This document shows, in pieces, positions 42,447 to 50,409 of a stretch of DNA of 64,000 nucleotides. Every line of letters starts with the position of its first letter. Within the stretch, counting starts at the first letter, position 1. Source of the DNA: Alphaproteobacteria bacterium (GTDB lineage: Bacteria > Pseudomonadota > Alphaproteobacteria > JANQMY01); the NCBI GenBank assembly GCA_028289425.1, contig JANQPL010000014.1:186170-250169 (forward strand). Direction: 5' to 3'. The notes beneath the pieces are model-generated. The model was not told the DNA's origin. It saw nothing but the letters and a program-made list of their open reading frames with translations, and made no database searches. The translations under genes were made by a program, and so were the position numbers.

Positions 42447-45029
42447 GTGAAGAAAACAGACTCCGCCAGCCGCCGCGCCGGCTCAACACGCTATAGCGGC
42501 ACCATAGAGCGTCAGATTCGCCTGACGCGGCTGGCCCTGGCGTGGGAGCAGGTCTGGAAGGCCTTGTGGCCCGCCAGCGGATTTGTCGGATTGTTCGTTG
42601 GCCTAAGTCTGCTCGGAACTTGGGCGTTTCTACCCGGTAGCATCCATGCCGCAGCACTTGCCGCCACCATCGCAGCAACCGCCGTGTCGCTCTGGTTCGG
42701 TTTCAGATCTTTTTCGGTTGCAAATCGGGACCAGGCCATCCGGCGCCTCGAAACGTCAAACCGGATCGATCACCGCATCCTTTCCAGCTTGCATGACAAA
42801 CTTGCGCCGGTGTCGATCAACGACGACACGGATGTTTTGTGGCGCGAACACAAGCGGCGGCTTGCGCAACAAGTCAACAATGTAAAGGCGCCCATGCCGC
42901 GCAGCCATTTGCCGCGGCGCGATCCGAACGCTTTCAGGTTTGCGGTCGTGTTGTTGCTGTTCGTCGCCGGCGTGATTGCCCAGGGTGACTGGGAACACCG
43001 TCTGCAGCTTGCCCTCAGTCCCAACACGAAGGAAACGATCGGTCAGGTAACGCGCATCGACGCTTGGATCACGCCCCCCACCTATACCGATACGCCGCCC
43101 CTGTTCCTGACGGAAGACGGTGCTGTTTCCGAAACCGTTCAAAACGAAACTATTCTGGTGCCGGAAGGATCGCACCTTTCCGTAAAGGTGAGTGGCAGCA
43201 CGCAACAACCGACCTTGAGCTTGAGCGGGCGTGCTGATACCGACGCCGATTTTGTTGCCCAGTCCGACAGCGTGTTTGAGGCCAAACTGACGGTTACGGA
43301 AACGACGCGAGTGAATGTCCGTCAAGGCTTGTTCTCTTTGGTCGTTTGGGACATTTCGGTGTCGCCCGACACCGTGCCTGTGGTGGCCCTCACCGGCAAG
43401 GTAGAGCCGGATCATCGTCAGGCAGTCAACGTGCCTTACAAAGCAACAGACGATTACGGCATTTCGGAATTGTCGTTGTTTCTTACCCTCAAGGACAAAG
43501 ACGCTGGCGTCGCCAAATATTACGGCTCGGAGCACAGCGTCGAGCTGACACCGTTATCGCTGGATTCAACGTCGATCAAAGAAACGGCGCAAGAGAACTT
43601 GACCGAACACCCTTGGTCCGGGTTGCCGGTCGAGCTGACCGTCCGCGCCAAGGACGAGCGCGGCCAACGAGGTGAAAGCATCCCTGTACAGATTACCTTG
43701 CCGGAACGTCACTTCACCAAACCGCTTGCCGCCGCGGTCATCGAACAAAGAAAAAATCTGGCGCATGGTCTCATGACCGCTGAAAAGGTAGCGAAGTATC
43801 TGGACGCGCTGACCACCGCGCCGGACGATACATATTTCGAGGACATCACAATCTATCTGGGCATGCGTGCTGCCTATTGGCGATTGTCGCGCGTCGCCGA
43901 TTTCACAAAGTATCGCGCGCTGGCGGCCCGCCAGATGCCCGGCGTCCAATCTCAGGAAGCTGTGGACGATTTCGACGAAAAGATAGAAACACTGACCAAA
44001 AGCACCGTAAAGCTGCTGTGGGACGTGGCACTCAAGATTGAGGACGGCGATAAATCCCTCGCCGAGCGTGAATTGCTTGCCGCTCAAGAAGCGCTTATGG
44101 AAGCGCTTGAGAACGGCGCGAGCGACGAAGAAATCGCGGCTCTGGTGGAGAACCTAAAGCAGGCGCTCGACCGCTATTTGGAAGCTCTGGCGCGCCAGGC
44201 TCTAGAGGAGTTTCAGAGAACCGGGCGCGCGCCGCCTCCGGCCGACCCCAATGCGCCAGTCATCGAGATGGAAGATCTGGATGATCTGCTGGAATCAATC
44301 GAGGAGCTTGCGGAAACCGGCGCCAGGGAGTCAGCGCGCCAGCTATTGTCCCAATTGCAGGGGTTATTGCAAAACCTGCAGCCCGGCGACTTTGCACCGT
44401 CGCTCACGCCCTCTCAACAGGCGATGCAAAATGCGCTGGGCAAGCTCGGCGACATGATCGGCGATCAGCGCGGTGTCATGGATGAGACCTTTCAACAAAA
44501 CCAAAACGGCACCGCCCCCCAAACCGGCGAAGACGGGGACCCTGCCCAAGCCCTACAGGATCTGGCGAACCGGCAGCGCGGCATCGGCGATACGCTGGAA
44601 GGAATATTGGGAGAGCTCGGTGAGAACGGCGCCGACATTCCGTCCGCCCTCGGACAAGCTGAGCGCTCCATTGAACGCGGGGCAAACGCGCTTGACTCGG
44701 GCGAAACCGGCCGCGCCTTGGATCAACAGGGGCGGACCATCGACCAGTTGCGACAAGGCGCCCAGGAATTGGCCCAACAGCTCCTTGACCAATTGCAAGG
44801 TTCCGGTACTGGGATTGGCCAGGGCGGACAGCGGGGTCGCGACACAGACCCGCTGGGCCGCCCGAATGCGGGCGCCGGTCCCGATTTCGGCGATTCCGTC
44901 AAAGTGCCCAGCGAACGGTCCCTTCAACGGGCCCGCGATATCCTTAAAGAAATCCAGCGCCGCGCGGCCGACAAGTCACGGCCCATGCCTGAGCTTGAAT
45001 ATCTGGAGCGTCTGCTGAAAAGATTCTGA
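42447..45029 (+). CDS. TIGR02302/DUF4175 family membrane protein
   Basis: 860 residues if GTG 42447 is used (AAAGGGA 5 nt upstream); an ATG at 42372 would overlap lysA by 20 nt. Two or three N-terminal TM helices (FVGLFVGLSLLGTWAFL, AATIAATAVSLWFGF, FAVVLLLFVAGVIAQ), a large periplasmic-like middle region with beta-rich repeats, and a Gln/Gly-rich C-terminal part (QGSGTGIGQGGQRGRDTD) with helical LARQALEE segments. This is the TIGR02302 family found beside lysA in alphaproteobacteria; function unknown. It terminates before a repeat element. Confidence 0.85.
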   Translation: MKKTDSASRRAGSTRYSGTIERQIRLTRLALAWEQVWKALWPASGFVGLFVGLSLLGTWAFLPGSIHAAALAATIAATAVSLWFGFRSFSVANRDQAIRRLETSNRIDHRILSSLHDKLAPVSINDDTDVLWREHKRRLAQQVNNVKAPMPRSHLPRRDPNAFRFAVVLLLFVAGVIAQGDWEHRLQLALSPNTKETIGQVTRIDAWITPPTYTDTPPLFLTEDGAVSETVQNETILVPEGSHLSVKVSGSTQQPTLSLSGRADTDADFVAQSDSVFEAKLTVTETTRVNVRQGLFSLVVWDISVSPDTVPVVALTGKVEPDHRQAVNVPYKATDDYGISELSLFLTLKDKDAGVAKYYGSEHSVELTPLSLDSTSIKETAQENLTEHPWSGLPVELTVRAKDERGQRGESIPVQITLPERHFTKPLAAAVIEQRKNLAHGLMTAEKVAKYLDALTTAPDDTYFEDITIYLGMRAAYWRLSRVADFTKYRALAARQMPGVQSQEAVDDFDEKIETLTKSTVKLLWDVALKIEDGDKSLAERELLAAQEALMEALENGASDEEIAALVENLKQALDRYLEALARQALEEFQRTGRAPPPADPNAPVIEMEDLDDLLESIEELAETGARESARQLLSQLQGLLQNLQPGDFAPSLTPSQQAMQNALGKLGDMIGDQRGVMDETFQQNQNGTAPQTGEDGDPAQALQDLANRQRGIGDTLEGILGELGENGADIPSALGQAERSIERGANALDSGETGRALDQQGRTIDQLRQGAQELAQQLLDQLQGSGTGIGQGGQRGRDTDPLGRPNAGAGPDFGDSVKVPSERSLQRARDILKEIQRRAADKSRPMPELEYLERLLKRF

Positions 45030-45059
45030 GGGCTGTTGCCGCCGCGCCGATGTATTTTC

Positions 45060-45330
45060 TCAACGTCTTTGCGAGGAGCGAGCTGCCCTGGATCACCCGG
45101 ACGGAGTTTATCCTTGTGCTGGCCGAAGGCCAGACACGAGGGCCGGGTGATGACGCATTTGGTAAATTGTCCGCCCCTTCCTCTTTCGTCATTACACGGT
45201 AAGCGGCCCGCAGGGTCGCGCATCCGGGTAATCCAGAGCCGCTTGCGCTGAGCGGCTGGCAATGGATTGCTTCGCGGAGCCTGTCCTCCGGCCGCGCACA
45301 GCGCGGACCGGGACGCTCGCAATGACGAGT
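45060..45330. repeat. Dispersed intergenic repeat, copy A
   Basis: 332-bp intergenic stretch (45030-45361) with no gene. It holds a 22-bp segment (45081-45102, containing CTGGATCACCCGGAC) and a 15-bp segment (45143-45157, CCGGGTGATGACGCA) that both recur, inverted, at 55224-55273. The two arms are largely complementary to each other, so the unit is REP-like. The rest (TGGATTGCTTCGCGGAGCC...GCTCGCAATGACG) is typical of dispersed repeats in alphaproteobacterial genomes. Confidence 0.7.
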
Positions 45331-45361
45331 TGTGGAATCGTGGCTAACGCCGGCATCTTCC

Positions 45362-45727
45362 CTAAACCGTCGCGCACAGGGCTTCTTCTACCTGTGCGCA
45401 GATATCATCCATCGAAAATGGCTTGGAAACGATGGTGTGGACCAAATCATCCAACGCTTCGGCGCGTTCTTTTTCGGCCACATAGCCGGTCATCATGATG
45501 ATGGGCAGATCCGGATGATTGCGCGATGCATTCAGCGCAAGGGTAATGCCGTCCATCACAGGCATCATGATGTCGCTCAACAAGAGATCGAACCGTTCTT
45601 TGCCCAGCAATGCGAGCGCTTCCGCACCGTCTTCCGCGGTCGCCACCTTATGGCCCCGCAAGCTCAACGCCCGCGCAAGGAACACCCGGAGGGCTTCTTC
45701 GTCGTCCGCAACCAGAATGTGTGCCAT
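45362..45727 (-). CDS. cpdR: CpdR-like single-domain response regulator
   Basis: 121 residues, a receiver domain with no output domain. Acidic pocket ADDE near 7-10, phospho-acceptor Asp52 (LLLSDIMMP), Thr in MMTGY and Lys102 in VSKPF. In Caulobacter CpdR, dephosphorylated, localises ClpXP and primes degradation of cell-cycle substrates; phosphorylation comes through ChpT. Start chosen at ATG 45727 because the longer frame adds a non-family N-terminus. Converges with TIGR02302 across the repeat. Confidence 0.85.
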   Translation of the reverse strand: MAHILVADDEEALRVFLARALSLRGHKVATAEDGAEALALLGKERFDLLLSDIMMPVMDGITLALNASRNHPDLPIIMMTGYVAEKERAEALDDLVHTIVSKPFSMDDICAQVEEALCATV

Positions 45728-45864
45728 AAGCTTATAGACCCACGCGCGCGACACGCGTTTCAAACTGAGACAGAATCCTATCTGCGCTACTGGTGCCCCA
45801 AGGATATTAAGACTTCGTTTATGACGTTTGGGCGGTGGGCACCCGGGGGCGTTCGCTTTCCCGC

Positions 45865-46548
45865 CTACAATCCGGAAACGGTGTCATTCTGGTCGAACTC
45901 GACCTTCAGATGGGTCGCGCCGTTCGGCGGACTGTGAAGGTTCGAGACAAAGCGATAGTCTTCCTGTGGGTCCAAGCGTCCCAACGGTAAGGCGTGGAAC
46001 CACCAGTAAACCTCTTCACCCTTTTCATCCATCAGGCTGAGGCGTACCCGCGGCACGGGAACCGCCCGGTTGGTGAGGTTCACAACCCGTCCCCGTACGG
46101 ACAGGATCGGCAGACCATCTTCCGTGTTGCGTTCCGTGGCGATGTCGCGCAAGGCGATGCCGGTCACATTGGTATCAATGCCCAATACCCGATAGGCGGA
46201 GACGGTCTGCGGCCAGGCCTTTACGATAAAGTGGCGGTATTGGTAAGCGCTTGCGGTCGCACCCCCCATAATGAGCAAGAGGAGTGCCCAGCCGGCAATA
46301 TGAGCCGCGGAGAGGCCGGCACGCGCGGTACGGGGCACAGGCTGCCCTGACTCATCACCGTAACCATGATCATGGTCGTCCGCGCCAAATCCCTCAACCG
46401 TATCGATCGCATGGTCTTCGGGTTCAGGTGCCGCTTCCTGGAACCAGACGAATCCACAATTGGCACACTTCACTTTGCGTCCGGATGGCGCAAACGCCTT
46501 CTCGTCCGCCTTGTAGCGTTTTCCACAATCGGGACACGTGATAATCAT
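45865..46548 (-). CDS. MJ0042 zinc-ribbon / DUF3426 membrane protein
   Basis: 227 residues: an N-terminal zinc ribbon ITCPDCGKRY...VKCANCGFVW (two CxxC), an acidic linker, one TM helix (HIAGWALLLLIMGGATASAYQY) and a C-terminal DUF3426 domain (SVRGRVVNLTNRAVPVPRVRLSLMDEKGEEV). Likely anchored in the inner membrane with the beta domain outside. Divergent from ftsE, as commonly seen in this class. Function unknown; envelope or division involvement is inferred only from context. Confidence 0.88.
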   Translation of the reverse strand: MIITCPDCGKRYKADEKAFAPSGRKVKCANCGFVWFQEAAPEPEDHAIDTVEGFGADDHDHGYGDESGQPVPRTARAGLSAAHIAGWALLLLIMGGATASAYQYRHFIVKAWPQTVSAYRVLGIDTNVTGIALRDIATERNTEDGLPILSVRGRVVNLTNRAVPVPRVRLSLMDEKGEEVYWWFHALPLGRLDPQEDYRFVSNLHSPPNGATHLKVEFDQNDTVSGL

Positions 46549-46661
46549 AGTTTTTCCGCCCTCTGCCCCTCAGTTTTATTGACATATGACGCCGCACAAG
46601 GCAAGGACGGCAAGGGGCCATCACTGGACCTTTCTGCAACACGTGAGCTCGGAATCTCCCC

Positions 46662-47381
46662 GTGATCCGCTTTGAAAATGTCGGCATGCGCTATGGCTCG
46701 GGACCAGAAATCCTGCGCGATATCTCGTTTCATATCGCGCCCGGATCGCTGCATTTTCTGACCGGCCCCTCCGGTGCCGGAAAAACCTCGCTTTTGAAGC
46801 TGATGTTGCTCACCCATCGCCCATCGCGTGGCCTGATCTCGCTGTTTGGCGCCGATTTGGCCACCACGCCGCGCCACGTTTTCCCCGAAATTCGGCGCCG
46901 CGTTGGGGTGGTTTTCCAAGATTTTAGGCTTCTGGATCATCTTTCGGCTTACGACAATGTGGCTTTGCCCCTGAGGGTCGCCTCTCTCCGGGAAGCAGAA
47001 TACCGCGAAAATGTCATCGAACTGTTGACTTGGGTCGGATTAGGCGACCGGATCGATGCGCGGCCGCCAACCCTGTCCGGCGGCGAAAAACAGCGGGTGG
47101 CTATTGCCAGGGCGGTGGTGGCCAAGCCGGACCTGCTGTTGGCCGACGAACCCACAGGCAATGTGGACCCGGAAATGGGCGATCGCCTGCTCCGGCTTTT
47201 CATGGAACTCAACAAATTAGGCACGTCAGTCATCATCGCGACCCATGATTTCGCCATTCTGGACCGTTACGCTGCGCCGGAAATGCGCCTCAGAGATGGG
47301 TACATGACCTATATGACCACCGTACAAGCGCAAAAACAGCGGGAGCGCCACCCGCTTAGCCGGAAACGCAGCAGGGCCTGA
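46662..47381 (+). CDS. ftsE: Cell division ATP-binding protein FtsE
   Basis: 239 residues with a GTG start at 46662. ABC ATPase that with FtsX transmits a conformational signal to activate peptidoglycan hydrolases at the septum. Walker A GPSGAGKTSLLK, signature LSGGEKQRVAIARA, Walker B LLLADEPTGNVDPE and an H-loop ATHDF are all intact. IRFENVGMRYGSG is a typical FtsE N-terminus. ftsX starts 13 nt downstream. Confidence 0.94.
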   Translation: MIRFENVGMRYGSGPEILRDISFHIAPGSLHFLTGPSGAGKTSLLKLMLLTHRPSRGLISLFGADLATTPRHVFPEIRRRVGVVFQDFRLLDHLSAYDNVALPLRVASLREAEYRENVIELLTWVGLGDRIDARPPTLSGGEKQRVAIARAVVAKPDLLLADEPTGNVDPEMGDRLLRLFMELNKLGTSVIIATHDFAILDRYAAPEMRLRDGYMTYMTTVQAQKQRERHPLSRKRSRA

Positions 47382-47394
47382 TAGAGCGAAGACC

Positions 47395-48270
47395 TTGGAT
47401 AAACCTGGCAAAATCCTGCCGCGTGGCGGCACCATCGGGCGCCCTCTACAAACGGTGATGGCAATCATGTGTTATCTGGCGGCACTGTCCCTGGGCAGCG
47501 CGCTGGCGGTCAATCGCCTGTCCGAGAATTGGACATCCGACTTGGCCGGACAAATCACCGTGACGGTTAAATCGGTCCGCGGCGTGTCACTTGATCAACA
47601 AATGGATGGGGCACTCGCCGTATTGGAAACAACGAAAGGGGTGTTGCTTGCCCGGGCGGCTTCTGACGGCGAACTGAAGGCGCTGCTCACGCCTTACTTG
47701 GGCAACAGTGTCGAAATCGACCGGCTGCCCATTCCAAAGTTAATCTTTGTACAGATTGATACGATCAACAAACCGGATTTCGAGGAACTTGCAACGCGCC
47801 TTACCGAAGCGGCGCCGGGTGCTGCCCTCGACGATCATTCGCGATGGAACGCGCAGCTTCAAAGTTTTGCCACGGGGCTCGCGAGCGTCGGGCTTGCCGT
47901 CTTGCTGCTGACTACCGTTGCGACCATCGCCACCGTGATTTACGCAACACGCGCCGGATTGTTGGCGAACAGGGACACAATCGAAGTGTTGCACATGGTC
48001 GGTGCGCAAGACCGTTTCATCGCCGGCGAATTTCAGAATCATTTCTGGTCGCTTGGATTGATTGCGGGCTGCATCGGGCTGGCGGCGGCGGCGATTACCT
48101 TTTGGGGATTTGCATCGCTTACGGATCATTCCACCAGCTTGCTCACGCCTGACTTTACCCCTACCGCCATCGAAATCGCCTCGCTTCTCCTGATCCCCAT
48201 CTTTGCCTCGTTGGTATCCATGGTAACAGCCCGGCTGACGGCATTGAGCGTGATCGGACAGATGCCCTAG
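47395..48270 (+). CDS. ftsX: Cell division membrane protein FtsX
   Basis: 291 residues starting at TTG 47395. Four TM helices expected: one after a short N-terminus (VMAIMCYLAALSLGSALAVN), a periplasmic domain (about 40-160) that recruits hydrolase activators, and three near the C-terminus (SVGLAVLLLTTVATIATV, LIAGCIGLAAAAITFWG, IASLLLIPIFASLVSM). The sequence IEVLHMVGAQDRFIA is the conserved cytoplasmic loop that contacts FtsE. Operon with ftsE and the three genes that follow. Confidence 0.93.
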   Translation: MDKPGKILPRGGTIGRPLQTVMAIMCYLAALSLGSALAVNRLSENWTSDLAGQITVTVKSVRGVSLDQQMDGALAVLETTKGVLLARAASDGELKALLTPYLGNSVEIDRLPIPKLIFVQIDTINKPDFEELATRLTEAAPGAALDDHSRWNAQLQSFATGLASVGLAVLLLTTVATIATVIYATRAGLLANRDTIEVLHMVGAQDRFIAGEFQNHFWSLGLIAGCIGLAAAAITFWGFASLTDHSTSLLTPDFTPTAIEIASLLLIPIFASLVSMVTARLTALSVIGQMP

Positions 48271-48281
48271 AGGCCAATACT

Positions 48282-48830
48282 ATGCGCCCGAAACTTGTGC
48301 TGCTCGATCGCGACGGTGTGCTCAACGAAGACCGCGACGATTTCATTAAGAACCCGGGCGAACTGATCATGTTGCCCGATAGCGCAGCGGCGGTGGGAAA
48401 ACTCACCGCTGCCGGCATCAAAACCGCCATTGTCACCAACCAATCGGGTATTGGCCGCGGCCTATTCGACGAAGCGATGCTGACGCGCATTCACGAGCAG
48501 CTGCGCAACGAAACGGCCCGTTTCGGCGGACATTATGACGCCATTTTCTTCTGCCCAGATCCTCCCTGGGCGGCAGGCCCAAACCGAAAACCCGAACCCG
48601 GCATGTTGCGCCAAGCCATGTCGCGTTTCCGGGCAACACCGGGAGAATGTGTCTTGATCGGGGACAGTCTGCGCGACTTGCAGGCGGCTCAAAAGGCCGG
48701 ATGCCGACGGATCCTGGTACGCACGGGCAATGGCGCCAAAACGCAAGCGCAAGGGCTCCCCCCGGAAGTATTACCGGTTTCCGTGTATAATGATTTGGGC
48801 GCCGCGGTGGATACATTATTGGGGGAGTAG
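48282..48830 (+). CDS. GmhB-like HAD phosphatase
   Basis: 182 residues of the HAD-IIIA type: DRDGVLNEDRDDF (nucleophile and acid Asp), VTNQSGIGRG, and GDSLRDLQAAQKAG. Related to D,D-heptose 1,7-bisphosphate 7-phosphatase of LPS core heptose synthesis and to histidinol-phosphatase. Classical GmhB carries a Cys/His zinc loop before KPxPG; here the loop is short (FFCPDPPWAAGPNRKPEPGM) with one Cys and no His, so no zinc site. Substrate therefore uncertain. Between ftsX and ydcF. Confidence 0.85.
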   Translation: MRPKLVLLDRDGVLNEDRDDFIKNPGELIMLPDSAAAVGKLTAAGIKTAIVTNQSGIGRGLFDEAMLTRIHEQLRNETARFGGHYDAIFFCPDPPWAAGPNRKPEPGMLRQAMSRFRATPGECVLIGDSLRDLQAAQKAGCRRILVRTGNGAKTQAQGLPPEVLPVSVYNDLGAAVDTLLGE

Positions 48831-48932
48831 ACCGGTTTCCGCCGGGCTAAGCGCCCTCCCCGAACGACAAAAAAACCTTGGCTTAAGAAGGCTTTGCTAG
48901 GCTTGGGCCGTTCAAGGAGGAAATGTCGTCCC

Positions 48933-49529
48933 ATGTCGCTGGGTCTAGACCGATTCGTCAGACGCGCGTTTTTGCCCCTGCTGCTCGCCATCAGTGCCGC
49001 CTGGGTGTGGGGACTGGTGAGCTTCGTAAACGGTCTGCCCAAGCCGCTGCCTTTGATGCCCGGCACTGCGGACGGCATCGTGACGCTGACCGGCGGACCG
49101 GACCGGATCAGGACCGGGATGGCCTTGCTGGACAATGGGGCCGCACCGCGCCTTCTGATCTCGGGCGTCTTTCAAGACACCAGCCGAGCCGACCTACGCC
49201 AATTGCTCGGAAGATCCCAAGCGCGATTTGACTGCTGTGTGGATGTGGGGCGCGTTGCGCGCAACACGGTGGGCAATGCTCAAGAAACAGCGAATTGGGC
49301 AAAACAGCGTGGCTATAAAAAAATCATCATCGTGACGGCCGCCTTTCACATGCCGCGCAGCTTGCTTGAACTGCAGGACGCCATGCCCGGCGTGGAGCTT
49401 ATTCCGTATCCGGTGGTATCCACCAGCGAAAACCTGAACGGCTGGTGGTCGCGTCCCTCGACAATCCGTAAGCTGAGCTTCGAATACACAAAATACTTGC
49501 TAACCCGCCTGCGTTTGAGCATCTTCTGA
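48933..49529 (+). CDS. YdcF/DUF218 family membrane-anchored protein
   Basis: 198 residues from ATG 48933; AAGGAGG lies 12 nt upstream. One N-terminal TM helix (FLPLLLAISAAWVWGLVSFV) and a DUF218 alpha-beta domain: ADGIVTLTGG, NTVGNAQETANWAKQRGY and VTAAFHMPRSLLELQ. DUF218 proteins include SanA and ElyC, which act in envelope barrier function and peptidoglycan precursor supply. Consistent with its place between ftsX and plsC. Molecular activity unknown. Confidence 0.85.
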   Translation: MSLGLDRFVRRAFLPLLLAISAAWVWGLVSFVNGLPKPLPLMPGTADGIVTLTGGPDRIRTGMALLDNGAAPRLLISGVFQDTSRADLRQLLGRSQARFDCCVDVGRVARNTVGNAQETANWAKQRGYKKIIIVTAAFHMPRSLLELQDAMPGVELIPYPVVSTSENLNGWWSRPSTIRKLSFEYTKYLLTRLRLSIF

Positions 49530-49557
49530 CGGCGTCAATAACAACAAAACAAGCCTT

Positions 49558-50274
49558 ATGCTTCTGTTGCGGTCGATTTTGTTTCAAACCTATTGGTGGG
49601 GCATTTCTGCGGTGATGACGATCAGTCATGTGCCACTGTTCCTGGCCCCACGCAAATGGACGGTGCATCAAATCAAGATGTGGGGCCGGGTTTCCCTATG
49701 GGGACTGCGGAACATTGTCGGGCTTGATGTGGAAGTGCGCGGCCGCGAGCACATTCCCCAGGGCGGCGCCCTGATTGCGTCAAAGCACCAGACCATGTGG
49801 GAGACCATCGCCCTCTTCAATCTCAATCCGGATCCGGCGATCATCTTCAAGCGAGAGCTCACCTATGTGCCGTTTTACGGCTGGTACGCCATGAAGGCGG
49901 GCATGATCCTGATTGACCGGTCGACCAAGGCCACGGCCATGCGGCGCATGATCCGCCGGGGTCAGGAATGCATCGACCAAAACCGGCAGATCGTTGTGTT
50001 CCCGGAAGGCACCAGGCGGCCGGTAGGGGCTGAACCCGATTACAAATCGGGGATTTATGGGCTCTACGGCCAGTTGAACGTGCCGTGCGTGCCGGTGGCC
50101 CATAATTCGGGGCTTTATTGGCCAAGGCGCGGCTATACCTGGCGCCCCGGCAAGGTGATCATCGAATTCCTGCCGCCGATCGCCCCGGGCCTGAAACGCC
50201 AAGAATTCATGGACACCCTGCAAAACACCATCGAAGCCGCCACCGACCGGCTGGTGGCAGAGGGGCAAAACTAG
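49558..50274 (+). CDS. plsC: 1-acyl-sn-glycerol-3-phosphate acyltransferase
   Basis: 238 residues. Acylates lysophosphatidic acid to phosphatidic acid. The four PlsC blocks are seen: SKHQTMWET (HxxxxD-like block, here H...E), KRELTYVPFYGWYAM, FPEGTRRPVGAEPDYKSG, and VPVAHNSGLYW. Block I reads HQTMWE rather than HxxxxD, as in several alphaproteobacterial homologues. An N-terminal hydrophobic segment anchors it to the membrane. Last gene of the ftsE run; phospholipid supply at division fits the context. Confidence 0.9.
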   Translation: MLLLRSILFQTYWWGISAVMTISHVPLFLAPRKWTVHQIKMWGRVSLWGLRNIVGLDVEVRGREHIPQGGALIASKHQTMWETIALFNLNPDPAIIFKRELTYVPFYGWYAMKAGMILIDRSTKATAMRRMIRRGQECIDQNRQIVVFPEGTRRPVGAEPDYKSGIYGLYGQLNVPCVPVAHNSGLYWPRRGYTWRPGKVIIEFLPPIAPGLKRQEFMDTLQNTIEAATDRLVAEGQN

Positions 50275-50300
50275 AACATTAACGAACACGTAACGATTGC

Positions 50301-50315
50301 GAACAAAAAGCGAAC
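50301..50315. promoter_or_regulatory. LexA-type SOS box (direct repeat)
   Basis: GAAC (50301-50304), seven bases, GAAC (50312-50315): the exact alphaproteobacterial LexA box (GTTC-N7-GTTC in complement). A third GAAC lies at 50284-50287. It abuts the -35 region of the nrdJ promoter. Confidence 0.6.
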
Positions 50316-50321
50316 ATTTTG

Positions 50322-50350
50322 TTGGTTCACTGGCAAGGATGCGCTAAAGT
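50322..50350 (+). promoter_or_regulatory. Candidate promoter of nrdJ
   Basis: TTGGTT (50322-50327), 17-bp spacer, TAAAGT (50345-50350). LexA bound at 50301-50315 would lie just upstream of the -35 hexamer, able to block RNA polymerase. Confidence 0.5.
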
Positions 50351-50409
50351 GAGCCCGCTATGCTGAGGGAAATAACCAACCGAGAGGCAAGATCACCAAC
50401 GGAACTGAG

